From: Clostridia bacterium
GTDB taxonomy: Bacteria > Bacillota > Clostridia > Christensenellales > UBA1242
Direction: 5' to 3'
Assembly (NCBI GenBank): GCA_900768425.1
Contig: CAAGCR010000058.1
Span: forward strand, 1-8,229
DNA length: 8,229 nt
This document shows, piece by piece, positions 1 to 6,412 of this stretch. Within the stretch, counting starts at the first letter, position 1. Each line of letters starts with the position of its first letter. The notes under the pieces are model-generated. The model searched no databases. It was not told the origin of the DNA and worked only from the letters and a program-made list of their open reading frames with translations. The position numbers and the translations under genes are program-made.

Positions 1-40
1 TGGCATTTGCTATTGCAAATGACTGAGGGGTTTCCCTGCC
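1..40. repeat. Right end of a palindromic intergenic repeat, cut by the window edge
   Basis: Bases 4-10 (CATTTGC) and 15-21 (GCAAATG) form a perfect 7-bp stem with a TATT loop. The stem is followed by GACTGAGGGG and then a small AGGG/CCCT hairpin (about 26-37). From memory, this resembles a repeat common in gut Clostridia, in which a variable hairpin sits between constant arms ending in GACTGAGGGG. The left arm would lie outside the window, so the family assignment is unproven. No coding sequence is visible here. Confidence 0.5.
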
Positions 41-97
41 TATTGAAATAATAAAAATTTATGACTAATTGCTAATGTGTGATTGTCAGTCGAATGT

Positions 98-124
98 TTG
101 ACAAAATGGTTTTGCAACTATAAA
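98..124 (+). promoter_or_regulatory. Candidate promoter for the FtsL-like/ftsI pair
   Basis: A perfect TTGACA -35 box (98-103) is followed after 15 bases by TATAAA (119-124), which is 5 of 6 to the -10 consensus. The spacer is shorter than the preferred 17. Transcription would start near 131 and leave a leader of about 20 bases before the ATG at 151. A promoter here would separate this pair from any division genes lying upstream of the window. Confidence 0.42.
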
Positions 125-150
125 GAATACCTATTACAAAGGAGAAAAAT

Positions 151-945
151 ATGTTTGAAGATAGAACAAAAAGCAATAAATATGATTTTAACAAAATTGA
201 CTCTGCTGTCAGAACAAAAGTTATAACAGAAAATACAAGAAATACTGACAATATGACCGAAGCACAAAAAAAACTATTTTCTGCAAAAGAACCAAAGCCC
301 AAAGAGCCAATTTTGCCACGCCATAAAGACTTAAATGTTGAAAATATGCCAAGTTCAAAATATCTTCAATCTTTTGGTCAAACAATGACAGTTGGTGAAG
401 CATCGTCACAAACCGAAGAATTACCACAAGAACAAACTGAGCCGGCAGTAGAGCAACAAACAAAAACGCAAGAACAAGTACAAGAAGATAATATCAATTT
501 TGAAAAATTAATTGATGAAGCATCAGAAGTAAAAATTGATGAAAAAGCAATAAACAAAGAATTAAAAGATATTGCCCCAACACCTAAAAAAAGTTATTCT
601 TTTAGAATAAAATTGGTTACTGGTGTATATTGTATATTAGTTGCTTTGTTTGGTGGCTGGGTTATTGGCAATGCGGTTGACATTGCAAGAACAAATGCAA
701 ATATATACGAAACCGCACTAGAACAAGAAAGAGTATCGGCAGATATTGAAAAAATTGTCTTAAAAATCAAAAATTTTGATGATGCATCTCAAAATCCCGA
801 AGATGATTCAACAGTAAAGAAAATGATAACCGAAACAATAGAAACCACACCCGAAGCACCGGTAGAGCCAAATGAATACGTTGTTGAATCTAACTGGTTT
901 GATGTATTTTGTAACTGGCTATCAAAACTATTTGGGGGAAAATAA
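151..945 (+). CDS. FtsL-like single-pass divisome membrane protein (divergent)
   Basis: This is a 264-residue protein starting at an ATG with a strong AAAGGAG site at 138-144. It has a long, charged, Gln/Glu/Pro-rich N-terminal region (about 1-145), a basic stretch (KKSYSFRIK), one membrane segment (about 153-175), and a heptad-like segment (about 178-210) that could be a coiled coil. An acidic linker follows, then an amphipathic, Trp-containing C-terminus (SNWFDVFCNWLSKLF). The basic residues before the membrane segment predict the N-terminus inside the cell. The gene ends one base before an FtsI-type transpeptidase, which is the usual place of ftsL. In known systems FtsL acts with FtsB/DivIC to activate the septal synthase. 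FtsL is normally about 100-130 residues with a short cytoplasmic tail, so the 150-residue N-terminus is unusual. I did not recognise it by sequence; the call rests on topology and position. Confidence 0.6.
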   Translation: MFEDRTKSNKYDFNKIDSAVRTKVITENTRNTDNMTEAQKKLFSAKEPKPKEPILPRHKDLNVENMPSSKYLQSFGQTMTVGEASSQTEELPQEQTEPAVEQQTKTQEQVQEDNINFEKLIDEASEVKIDEKAINKELKDIAPTPKKSYSFRIKLVTGVYCILVALFGGWVIGNAVDIARTNANIYETALEQERVSADIEKIVLKIKNFDDASQNPEDDSTVKKMITETIETTPEAPVEPNEYVVESNWFDVFCNWLSKLFGGK

Positions 946-946
946 A

Positions 947-2824
947 TTGAAAACAGAATATAATTTATATTCGTTACGAAAGAGGATATTCGCAAGTATA
1001 TGCGTAATATCCTTTATTTTTTTATTGCTAATAGCAAGACTATTTTACATTCAAGTAATATCCGCACCAAACCTTCAAGCAAAGGCTGAGAGCCAATGGA
1101 CAAGAGATTTGCCAATAACCGCAGAGCGTGGCAAAATTTACGACAGCAACGGTGCCGCTCTTGCTGTGTCATATACAACATATAATGTCTACACAAGATA
1201 TAAAGAAATAAAAGACTTAAATGCGGTTGCTTTGTTTCTGGCTAAAAAACTAAATATGAGTTATAAAACCGTACACGAAAAAATATCAAATTCAGGTGTC
1301 AGCGAAGTTTTAATCAAATTGAAAGTTGAACAAGATGTCGCAGAAGAAATTTTAGAGAGCAACATAAAAGGCATATTTTTATCAGAAAATGTCACTAGGT
1401 ATTATCCATATGGCAACCTTTTAACGCAAGTTTTAGGCTTTACATCAATAGATAATGTTGGGCAAGCAGGGCTAGAGTCATATTTTAATAACGACCTATC
1501 CGGCATAGACGGCTACTATATGGTCCAAAGTGACTTGCAAGGCAAGGAAATAGACAACACTCTACGCACCTATGTAAAAAGCACCGCGGGCGATGATATA
1601 ACTTTGTCAATAGATGCAAACCTACAAATAATATTAGAACAAGTAATGCAAAAGGCATATAATGAGCAAAAAGCAAAAGGCGTAACAGGTATTATAATGA
1701 AAGCCAAAACGGGCGAGATTGTGGCAATGAGCAATAAACCTAGTTTTGATTTAAACGAAGTGCCAAGAGATAATATCGGGCAGTTAATGGATATAATGAA
1801 AAATAAATGTGTGGTAGATGTTTACGAACCGGGGTCAACATTTAAAATACTTACAACCGCATCGGCATTAGAATGTGGTGTAACAAGCGAAAATGATGGT
1901 TTTTATTGTGGCGGTAGCAAAATAGTAGATGGTCAAAAAATCAAATGCTGGAAATCAATAGGGCATGGCTCACAAAAACTAACACAAGGCTTTGCAAACT
2001 CATGTAACTGCGTATTTATGACTCTTGCCGAACGTATGGGCGTAAGTAAATTCTATTCTTACTTAAAAGAATTTGGCATTGGTAGTAAAACGGGAGTCCA
2101 AATATCGGGCGAAAGCGGTGGCATTATGCTGAAAGAGTCATTGGTTAAAACAGTAGACCTAGCCCGCATCGGCTTTGGTCAAACAGTAGCCGTAACTCCA
2201 CTTCAACTAATAACCGCGGTAAGTAGCATAGTAAATGGCGGTATAAAAGTATCACCAACCATAATAAAACAAATTAAACAAACCGAAAATAAAAGACTAA
2301 TAAGCGAAAAGACATCACAAAGCATTTGCAATATGATGAAACTTGTTGTAAATAAAACTGCAATGTACTCATTTGTCCCGGGGTACGATATCGGCGGTAA
2401 AACGGGCACAGCACAAAAGTTCTCTAACGGGAAACTTGATAGGGGAAAATATGTTTCAAGTTTTATAGGAACATATCCCGCATCAAATCCCGAATACGTG
2501 CTTTTGTTCTGCGTAGATGAACCATCGGCAGGTGCATACTACGGCAGTGTTGTCGCTGCCCCTTATGGCAAAGAAATATTCGCAAATCTTTTTAAATACT
2601 TAAACATACCACCAATAAATCAAGAAGAAGATGAGAAAAAACTAGAAAAAAATATCACAATGCCCGACCTAATAGGCAAAAGCCTAACCGAAGCCGTAAG
2701 CACTCTAATAAACCTAGGACTAATATACGAAATAGATGGCGAAGGCAGTAAAGTAACCGACCAACTTCCACCCGCAGGCACAAAACTATTCAAAAACGCC
2801 AACGTAATTTTAAAATGCGAATAA
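947..2824 (+). CDS. ftsI: Septal penicillin-binding protein, FtsI/SpoVD-type transpeptidase with a PASTA domain
   Basis: This 625-residue enzyme cross-links peptidoglycan at the division or sporulation septum. I chose the TTG start at 947 because GGGGGA (934-939) lies just upstream and the preceding gene ends at 945. The ATG at 872 would overlap that gene and add 25 residues that do not resemble this family. Visible features in order: a membrane anchor (about 14-36), a dimerisation domain beginning with RGKIYDSNG, the transpeptidase domain with the active-site STFK (Ser about 297), SCN (about 352) and KTG (about 485, in GGKTGTAQ), and one C-terminal PASTA domain (about 571-625). All three catalytic motifs are intact. 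A single PASTA domain and the YCGGSKIVDGQKIKCWK region resemble SpoVD, but SpoVD and vegetative FtsI/PbpB cannot be separated from sequence alone. The usual next genes of a division cluster (mraY, murF) do not follow. Confidence 0.95.
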   Translation: MKTEYNLYSLRKRIFASICVISFIFLLLIARLFYIQVISAPNLQAKAESQWTRDLPITAERGKIYDSNGAALAVSYTTYNVYTRYKEIKDLNAVALFLAKKLNMSYKTVHEKISNSGVSEVLIKLKVEQDVAEEILESNIKGIFLSENVTRYYPYGNLLTQVLGFTSIDNVGQAGLESYFNNDLSGIDGYYMVQSDLQGKEIDNTLRTYVKSTAGDDITLSIDANLQIILEQVMQKAYNEQKAKGVTGIIMKAKTGEIVAMSNKPSFDLNEVPRDNIGQLMDIMKNKCVVDVYEPGSTFKILTTASALECGVTSENDGFYCGGSKIVDGQKIKCWKSIGHGSQKLTQGFANSCNCVFMTLAERMGVSKFYSYLKEFGIGSKTGVQISGESGGIMLKESLVKTVDLARIGFGQTVAVTPLQLITAVSSIVNGGIKVSPTIIKQIKQTENKRLISEKTSQSICNMMKLVVNKTAMYSFVPGYDIGGKTGTAQKFSNGKLDRGKYVSSFIGTYPASNPEYVLLFCVDEPSAGAYYGSVVAAPYGKEIFANLFKYLNIPPINQEEDEKKLEKNITMPDLIGKSLTEAVSTLINLGLIYEIDGEGSKVTDQLPPAGTKLFKNANVILKCE

Positions 2825-2832
2825 ATTTTAAA

Positions 2833-2963
2833 TTTATTATTGTTACCAAAGCAACAATAATAAAGTGAACAAAACATATTCGTGTTTTGCAGTGAACGAG
2901 ATAATTAAAGGTGAACAAGCATTAAAATGCTTGCAGTGAACGGACTTATTGTCCGCAGTGAAC
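2833..2963 (+). repeat. Hairpin-linker repeat array, copy 1 (after ftsI)
   Basis: The array opens with a perfect 12-bp stem (2833-2844 with 2853-2864) nine bases after the ftsI stop. GTGAAC then recurs at 2865, 2892, 2911, 2936 and 2958. Between the recurrences lie hairpins whose stems use the last C of GTGAAC and the first G of GCAGTGAAC: CAAAACAT/GTGTTTTG (2870-2889), CAAGCAT/ATGCTTG (2916-2933) and CGGAC/GTCCG (2941-2955). One unit, GAGATAATTAAAG (2898-2910), has no hairpin. The linkers are constant while the arms differ. Copies 2 and 3 follow typA and degV. I do not know a named family for this element. Confidence 0.85.
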
Positions 2964-2980
2964 AAACAAAACTAATAAGA

Positions 2981-3036
2981 GTCCACACATTGGATTTAAA
3001 TTTGTGTGGACATATATTTTATCTTTTATTTATTTT
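2981..3036 (+). terminator. Terminator-like hairpin downstream of array 1
   Basis: GTCCACACA (2981-2989) pairs perfectly with TGTGTGGAC (3003-3011) across a 13-base loop. A T-rich but interrupted tract follows (3012-3036). It lies between the ftsI transcript and the infC promoter, where a terminator is expected. The lack of an uninterrupted T-run right after the stem lowers confidence. Confidence 0.5.
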
Positions 3037-3116
3037 AGATTATTTACTTGTTGTAATGTTGTTTTTCAGTCATTTTAATTTTTTTCTCACATTAGTAAAT
3101 TATTTTAAAAAACTAG

Positions 3117-3145
3117 TTGACAAGTGGTGGGGTATTTGGTATAAT
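3117..3145 (+). promoter_or_regulatory. Consensus sigma-A promoter of the infC operon
   Basis: The -35 box TTGACA (3117-3122) and -10 box TATAAT (3140-3145) are both exact consensus and are separated by exactly 17 bases. Transcription should start near 3151-3153, at the first stem of the L20 leader. This is the strongest promoter in the window and suits a ribosomal-protein operon. Confidence 0.93.
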
Positions 3146-3150
3146 ACTTG

Positions 3151-3276
3151 CGTTATCGAGTAGAAGTTTCCACTTCTCACCAGTTGAATAACGATTTGAC
3201 TGCGGAGTTTTGTTTCTTTTCATTTTTTTTGAGGAAATAGGTGGGAGTTTTTATGTCTTCTGCCTATTTCTTTTTT
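3151..3276 (+). promoter_or_regulatory. L20 leader (autoregulatory 5' leader of infC-rpmI-rplT)
   Basis: An outer stem CGTTAT/ATAACG (3151-3156 with 3188-3193) encloses the hairpin AGAAG/CTTCT (3162-3166 with 3173-3177). An intrinsic terminator follows at 3234-3276. The GTAGAAGTTTCCACTTCTCACC-type core, split here around position 3170, is one I recall from Firmicutes infC leaders (Rfam L20_leader). In Bacillus, L20 binds this leader and promotes early termination. Bases 3160-3166 could instead pair with 3257-3263 (7 bp, one G-U), disrupting both the first hairpin and the terminator, so this pairing is a candidate antiterminator. That alternative is my inference. Confidence 0.82.
3234..3276 (+). 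terminator. Attenuator terminator in the L20 leader
   Basis: GAAATAGG (3234-3241) pairs with CCTATTTC (3263-3270). The stem continues inward through U-G and G-U pairs (3242-3247 with 3257-3262), giving about 14 consecutive pairs around a 9-base loop. TTTTTT follows immediately (3271-3276). It lies between the promoter and infC, so it must be bypassed for the operon to be expressed. Confidence 0.88.
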
Positions 3277-3310
3277 AAATAGACAATGGCGGAACTTTAA
3301 AGGTACACAA

Positions 3311-3327
3311 AAAGGGGGATTACAATT
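3311..3327 (+). promoter_or_regulatory. Ribosome binding site and AUU start of infC
   Basis: AAAGGGGG (3311-3318) is followed after six bases by ATT at 3325-3327, in frame with IF3. The next codon is also ATT (3328) and would have a nine-base spacing, so it is the alternative. AUU is the characteristic infC start, recognised poorly when IF3 is abundant, and is the known basis of IF3 autoregulation in E. coli. The TTG at 3340 has only a weak AAGGA, two bases away, which is too close to act as a binding site. Confidence 0.8.
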
Positions 3328-3840
3328 ATTTTTAAGGAATTGTTAATTAACGAACAAATTTCTGCAAAAGAAGTTCGTTTAATCGGAGCAACAGGCGAGC
3401 AATTAGGTGTTATGCCAAAAGCAGAAGCCATGCAAGAAGCTGAAAAAGCAGGTTTAGATTTAGTTCAAATGTCATACGCAAATGGTATTGCTGTTTGCAA
3501 AATCTTGAATTACGGCAAATATAAATTTGATGCTGTAAAAAAAGAAAAAGAACTAAAAAAGAATCAAAAGGTATGCGAACTTAAAGAAATTCAACTTTCT
3601 ATGACTATTGACAAGCGTGATTTAGAAATCAAAGCCAAACGCGGTTATGAATTTTTAGATGATGGCAACAAGTTAAAAGTTGTATTAAGAATGAGTGGTC
3701 GTCAACAAGCCTATTCTAGCAAAGCAATAGAAGTTGTTAAATCATATTGCCAAATGGTAGAAGAAAAAGGTGTTTGCGAAAAAGAACCAGAAATTGTTGG
3801 AAGAAACATTATCGTAATTGTTTCACCTAAAAAGAAGTAG
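3325..3840 (+). CDS. infC: Translation initiation factor IF-3
   Basis: IF3 binds the 30S subunit, prevents premature 50S joining and checks the start codon and initiator tRNA. From the ATT at 3325 the protein is 171 residues (MIFKELLINEQ...), a normal IF3 length. LINEQISAKEVRLIG matches the conserved N-terminus and would be partly lost with a start downstream of 3340. The family signature KILNYGKYKFDAVK sits at about 59-72, where the N-terminal domain meets the linker helix. The C-terminal domain (about 85-171) includes LRMSGRQQ and ends in VSPKKK. Some positions differ from the Bacillus protein (for example MSYANGIAVCKIL, where VAPNAKPPVCRIM is usual). It is the first gene of infC-rpmI-rplT and is downstream of the L20 attenuator. 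Confidence 0.96.
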   Translation: MIFKELLINEQISAKEVRLIGATGEQLGVMPKAEAMQEAEKAGLDLVQMSYANGIAVCKILNYGKYKFDAVKKEKELKKNQKVCELKEIQLSMTIDKRDLEIKAKRGYEFLDDGNKLKVVLRMSGRQQAYSSKAIEVVKSYCQMVEEKGVCEKEPEIVGRNIIVIVSPKKK

Positions 3841-3864
3841 TTGTACTTTAAAACAACATAAATA

Positions 3865-3884
3865 AGTCGTATTTTTTTACGGCT
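3865..3884 (+). other. Hairpin between infC and rpmI
   Basis: AGTCGTA (3865-3871) pairs with TACGGCT (3878-3884), with one G-U pair and a six-T loop. It has no T-run after it, so it is probably not a terminator. It could mark RNA processing or stability within the operon, but the function is unknown. Confidence 0.4.
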
Positions 3885-3908
3885 AAAATACATTAAAGGA
3901 GAATTATT

Positions 3909-4103
3909 ATGCCAAAACAAAAATCACACAGCGGTGCTAAAAAAAGATTTAAAATAACCAAATCTGGAAAAGTTATGATTAACGGAACAGACAGAGGTCA
4001 TTTTATGACTGAAAAAAGTCAAGCAAGAAAAAGAAAATTAAGACGCGGTAGAGTTCTAGCAAAAACTCAAAGCAAAACTATTAAAAGATTAATTAACGCG
4101 TAA
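3909..4103 (+). CDS. rpmI: 50S ribosomal protein L35
   Basis: L35 is a small, very basic protein of the large ribosomal subunit. The product is 64 residues, the usual length. It begins MPKQKSHSGAKKRFKITKSGK, matching the conserved MPK-K-H-GA-KRFK-T-GK pattern, and ends in a Lys/Arg-rich helical tail. The ATG at 3909 has a strong AAAGGAGA site at 3895-3902. It lies between infC and rplT, the standard order in bacteria, 68 bases after infC and 22 before rplT, so the three are almost certainly co-transcribed. Confidence 0.97.
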   Translation: MPKQKSHSGAKKRFKITKSGKVMINGTDRGHFMTEKSQARKRKLRRGRVLAKTQSKTIKRLINA

Positions 4104-4125
4104 GGTTTAAAGGGAGAATTATACA

Positions 4126-4473
4126 ATGAGAATTAAAAGATCAGTAAATGCTCTTAAAAAAAGAAGAGCAATATTAAAACAAGCAAAAGGCTACAGAGGT
4201 TCAAAATCTAAACTTTACAGAGTTGCTAGAGAAGCCGTTATGAAAAGTGGACAATATGCATACGTTGGCAGAAGACTTAAAAAACGTAATTTCCGTTCTT
4301 TATGGATTCAAAGAATCAACGCTGCTTGCCACCAAAACGATATTTCATATAGCAAATTTATGTATGGTTTAAAACAAGCAAACATCGGATTAAACAGAAA
4401 AATCTTAGCAGATATGGCTGTTAACGATGCAGAAGGCTTTAAAGCATTAGTTGCTCAAGTTAAAGCAAACTAG
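4126..4473 (+). CDS. rplT: 50S ribosomal protein L20
   Basis: L20 binds 23S rRNA early in large-subunit assembly and, in Firmicutes, represses its own operon through the infC leader. The product is 115 residues, slightly shorter than the usual 117-119. The basic N-terminal extension (MRIKRSVNALKKRRAILKQAKGYRGSKSKLYRVAREAV) and the conserved globular part (RRLKKRNFRSLWIQRINAA, about 49-67) are intact. The second half contains the helical domain used for RNA recognition. The ATG at 4126 is preceded by AAAGGGAGA (4109-4117). It is the last gene before a strong terminator, and the L20 leader upstream of infC is its expected target. Confidence 0.97.
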   Translation: MRIKRSVNALKKRRAILKQAKGYRGSKSKLYRVAREAVMKSGQYAYVGRRLKKRNFRSLWIQRINAACHQNDISYSKFMYGLKQANIGLNRKILADMAVNDAEGFKALVAQVKAN

Positions 4474-4501
4474 TTTAAGAATTTATAAAGAAAGTAATAA
4501 T

Positions 4502-4532
4502 AAAAATGTAGTTTAACAAAACTACATTTTTT
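4502..4532 (+). terminator. Intrinsic terminator of the infC-rpmI-rplT operon
   Basis: AAAAATGTAGTTT (4502-4514) and AAACTACATTTTT (4519-4531) form a perfect 13-bp stem with an AACA loop, ending in a run of six T. The A-run on the left arm makes it potentially active in both directions. It ends only 12 bases before the typA ATG, and the typA binding site AAAGGAAA begins directly after it. Confidence 0.9.
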
Positions 4533-4544
4533 AAAGGAAATTTT

Positions 4545-6386
4545 ATGAAAAACGAAAAAATTAGAAATATAGCAATCATTGCCCACGTTGACCATGGCAA
4601 AACCAGCCTAGTAAATGAAATGTTAAAACAAGGCAATGTATTTAGAGAAAATCAAGTTGTAGAAGATAGAGTTATGGACTCAAACGCTCTTGAAAAAGAA
4701 CGTGGAATTACCATACTTGCAAAAAACACAAGTTGTCAATATAATGGCGTAAAAATCAACATTATAGACACCCCAGGACACGCCGATTTCGGTGGTGAAG
4801 TTGAACGTGTTTTAAAAATGGTTGATGGTGTTTTGTTAGTTGTTGATGCCTATGAAGGCACAATGCCTCAAACAAGATTTGTGCTAGAAAAGGCGCTATC
4901 TTTAAATTTAAAAGTTATTGTTGTTGTAAACAAAATTGATAAACCTGATGCAAGACTCAGCGAAGTTCAAGATGAAGTTCTAGAACTTTTAATGGACCTA
5001 AACGCAAACGATGAGCAACTAGAAAGCCCATTTGTTTTCGCATCTGCAAGATTAGGCATATCGTCATTAGACCCAAATGTAAAAGGCACAGATTTTGTTC
5101 CACTATTTGAAACAATTTTAAAACACATTCCAGCACCAGAAGGCGATGATAAAGCACCTGCAAGAATGTTAATTTCATCTGCCGAACAAAACGATTATGT
5201 TGGTAGACTTGCAATAGGCAAAGTTGAAAGTGGCACACTAAGAGTAAATGATAACATAGTAGTATGCAACTATCACGATTCAAACAAAAATGTTAAAGGT
5301 AAAATTGTTCAATTATTTACATTTGAAGGCTTAAAAAGAGTTCCAGCCAAAGAAGTTTCGGTTGGTGACATCTGCTGTGTTGCCGGCATTGAAGACACAA
5401 AAATAGGTGACACTATCTGCTCGCCAGAAAGAGTAGAACCATTAGAGTTCGTTAAAATTGCCGAGCCAAGTGTTGAAATGACGTTCTTAGTAAACGACTC
5501 TCCATTTGCTGGCAAAGAAGGTAAGTTCGTTACAAGCCGTCACTTGCGTGATAGGCTTTATAAAGAAGCAGTTAAAGATTTGTCTTTAAGAGTTTCAGAC
5601 ACTGCAACAAGCGATGCATTTACTGTATGCGGTCGTGGTGAAATGCACCTTAGCATTTTAATTGAAAATATGCGTCGTGATGGCTACGAATTCCAAGTTA
5701 GCAACCCACGTGTTAGATTTAAAGAAATTGATGGCAAAAAATGTGAACCTATTGACATTTTAACCGTAGATGTTCCAGCAGATTCAGTTGGTACAATTAT
5801 GAATAAAATGGGTGTAAGAAAAGGTGAACTTATATCTATGTCACCAAAAGGTAGCCGTATGAAATTAGAATTCTATGTGCCAGAAAGAGGCTTGTTCGGT
5901 TTTAAAAGCGAACTTTTAACCGATACCAAAGGTGAAGGCATTATGGGGTCTGTGTTCTATGATTACGAACCATATAAAGGTGAAATTGAAACAAGAGAAT
6001 ATGGCTCATTAATCTCATTTGAATCTGGCGAGTCAATAGTATACGGATTGTTTAACGCTCAAGGTCGTGGCGACTTGTTCATAGGCCCAGGCGTGCCAGT
6101 ATATGGCGGAATGGTTATAGGACAAAACCCAAAAGGTGAAGATATTGTAGTAAACGTATGCAAAACAAAACACCTTTCAAACTGTCGTTCATCTGGCGCA
6201 GATGAAGCCCTAAGATTAACCCCAGTAAAAGTTATGAGCCTAGAAGACTGCATAGAGTTCCTAGCCCCAGATGAATTACTGGAAGTAACTCCAAAATCAA
6301 TAAGAATCCGCAAAAAAATCTTAGACCACAATATGCGTATGCGTGAACGTGGCAAACTTCTTCGCGGAGAAATAGTTGTAGACTAA
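4545..6386 (+). CDS. typA: Ribosome-associated GTPase TypA/BipA
   Basis: TypA/BipA is a translational GTPase of the EF-G family that binds the ribosome and has been linked to 50S assembly and stress or cold adaptation. The 613-residue length is typical. GTP-binding motifs are intact: AHVDHGKT (13-20), RGIT (53-56), DTPGHADFGGE (75-85), NKID (129-132) and SAR (167-169). A beta-barrel domain II, EF-G-like domains (GRGEMHLSILIENMRRDGYEFQVSNP) and the BipA-specific C-terminal domain follow (GLFNAQGRGDLFIGPGVPVYGGMVIG, from about 504). The ATG at 4545 follows AAAGGAAA (4533-4540). No good promoter fits between the rplT terminator and this gene, so expression may depend on read-through or on a promoter inside rplT. 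Its position beside rplT may be meaningful, since L20 and BipA are both tied to 50S assembly. Confidence 0.97.
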   Translation: MKNEKIRNIAIIAHVDHGKTSLVNEMLKQGNVFRENQVVEDRVMDSNALEKERGITILAKNTSCQYNGVKINIIDTPGHADFGGEVERVLKMVDGVLLVVDAYEGTMPQTRFVLEKALSLNLKVIVVVNKIDKPDARLSEVQDEVLELLMDLNANDEQLESPFVFASARLGISSLDPNVKGTDFVPLFETILKHIPAPEGDDKAPARMLISSAEQNDYVGRLAIGKVESGTLRVNDNIVVCNYHDSNKNVKGKIVQLFTFEGLKRVPAKEVSVGDICCVAGIEDTKIGDTICSPERVEPLEFVKIAEPSVEMTFLVNDSPFAGKEGKFVTSRHLRDRLYKEAVKDLSLRVSDTATSDAFTVCGRGEMHLSILIENMRRDGYEFQVSNPRVRFKEIDGKKCEPIDILTVDVPADSVGTIMNKMGVRKGELISMSPKGSRMKLEFYVPERGLFGFKSELLTDTKGEGIMGSVFYDYEPYKGEIETREYGSLISFESGESIVYGLFNAQGRGDLFIGPGVPVYGGMVIGQNPKGEDIVVNVCKTKHLSNCRSSGADEALRLTPVKVMSLEDCIEFLAPDELLEVTPKSIRIRKKILDHNMRMRERGKLLRGEIVVD

Positions 6387-6412
6387 GACAACTAAAATGC
6401 AAACCGAAGAAT

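Noticed and set aside
872..946. ATG at 872 as the ftsI start
   Set aside because: It would overlap the upstream gene by 74 bases and add residues unlike this family. The TTG at 947 has a GGGGGA site and directly follows the upstream stop.
2833..2963. CRISPR array
   Set aside because: The constant part is only about 8 bases, the units between are self-complementary and of unequal length, and no cas genes are present.
2927..3163. A 78-codon + strand frame between ftsI and infC
   Set aside because: It starts inside an array hairpin, runs through a terminator-like hairpin and the consensus infC promoter, lacks a binding site, and is low-complexity hydrophobic as expected from T-rich DNA.
4957..5283. 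108-codon minus-strand frame inside typA
   Set aside because: It is antisense to a well-conserved part of TypA, is Leu-rich low complexity, and has no recognisable domain. The 98-codon minus-strand frame at 6059-6355 is rejected for the same reason.
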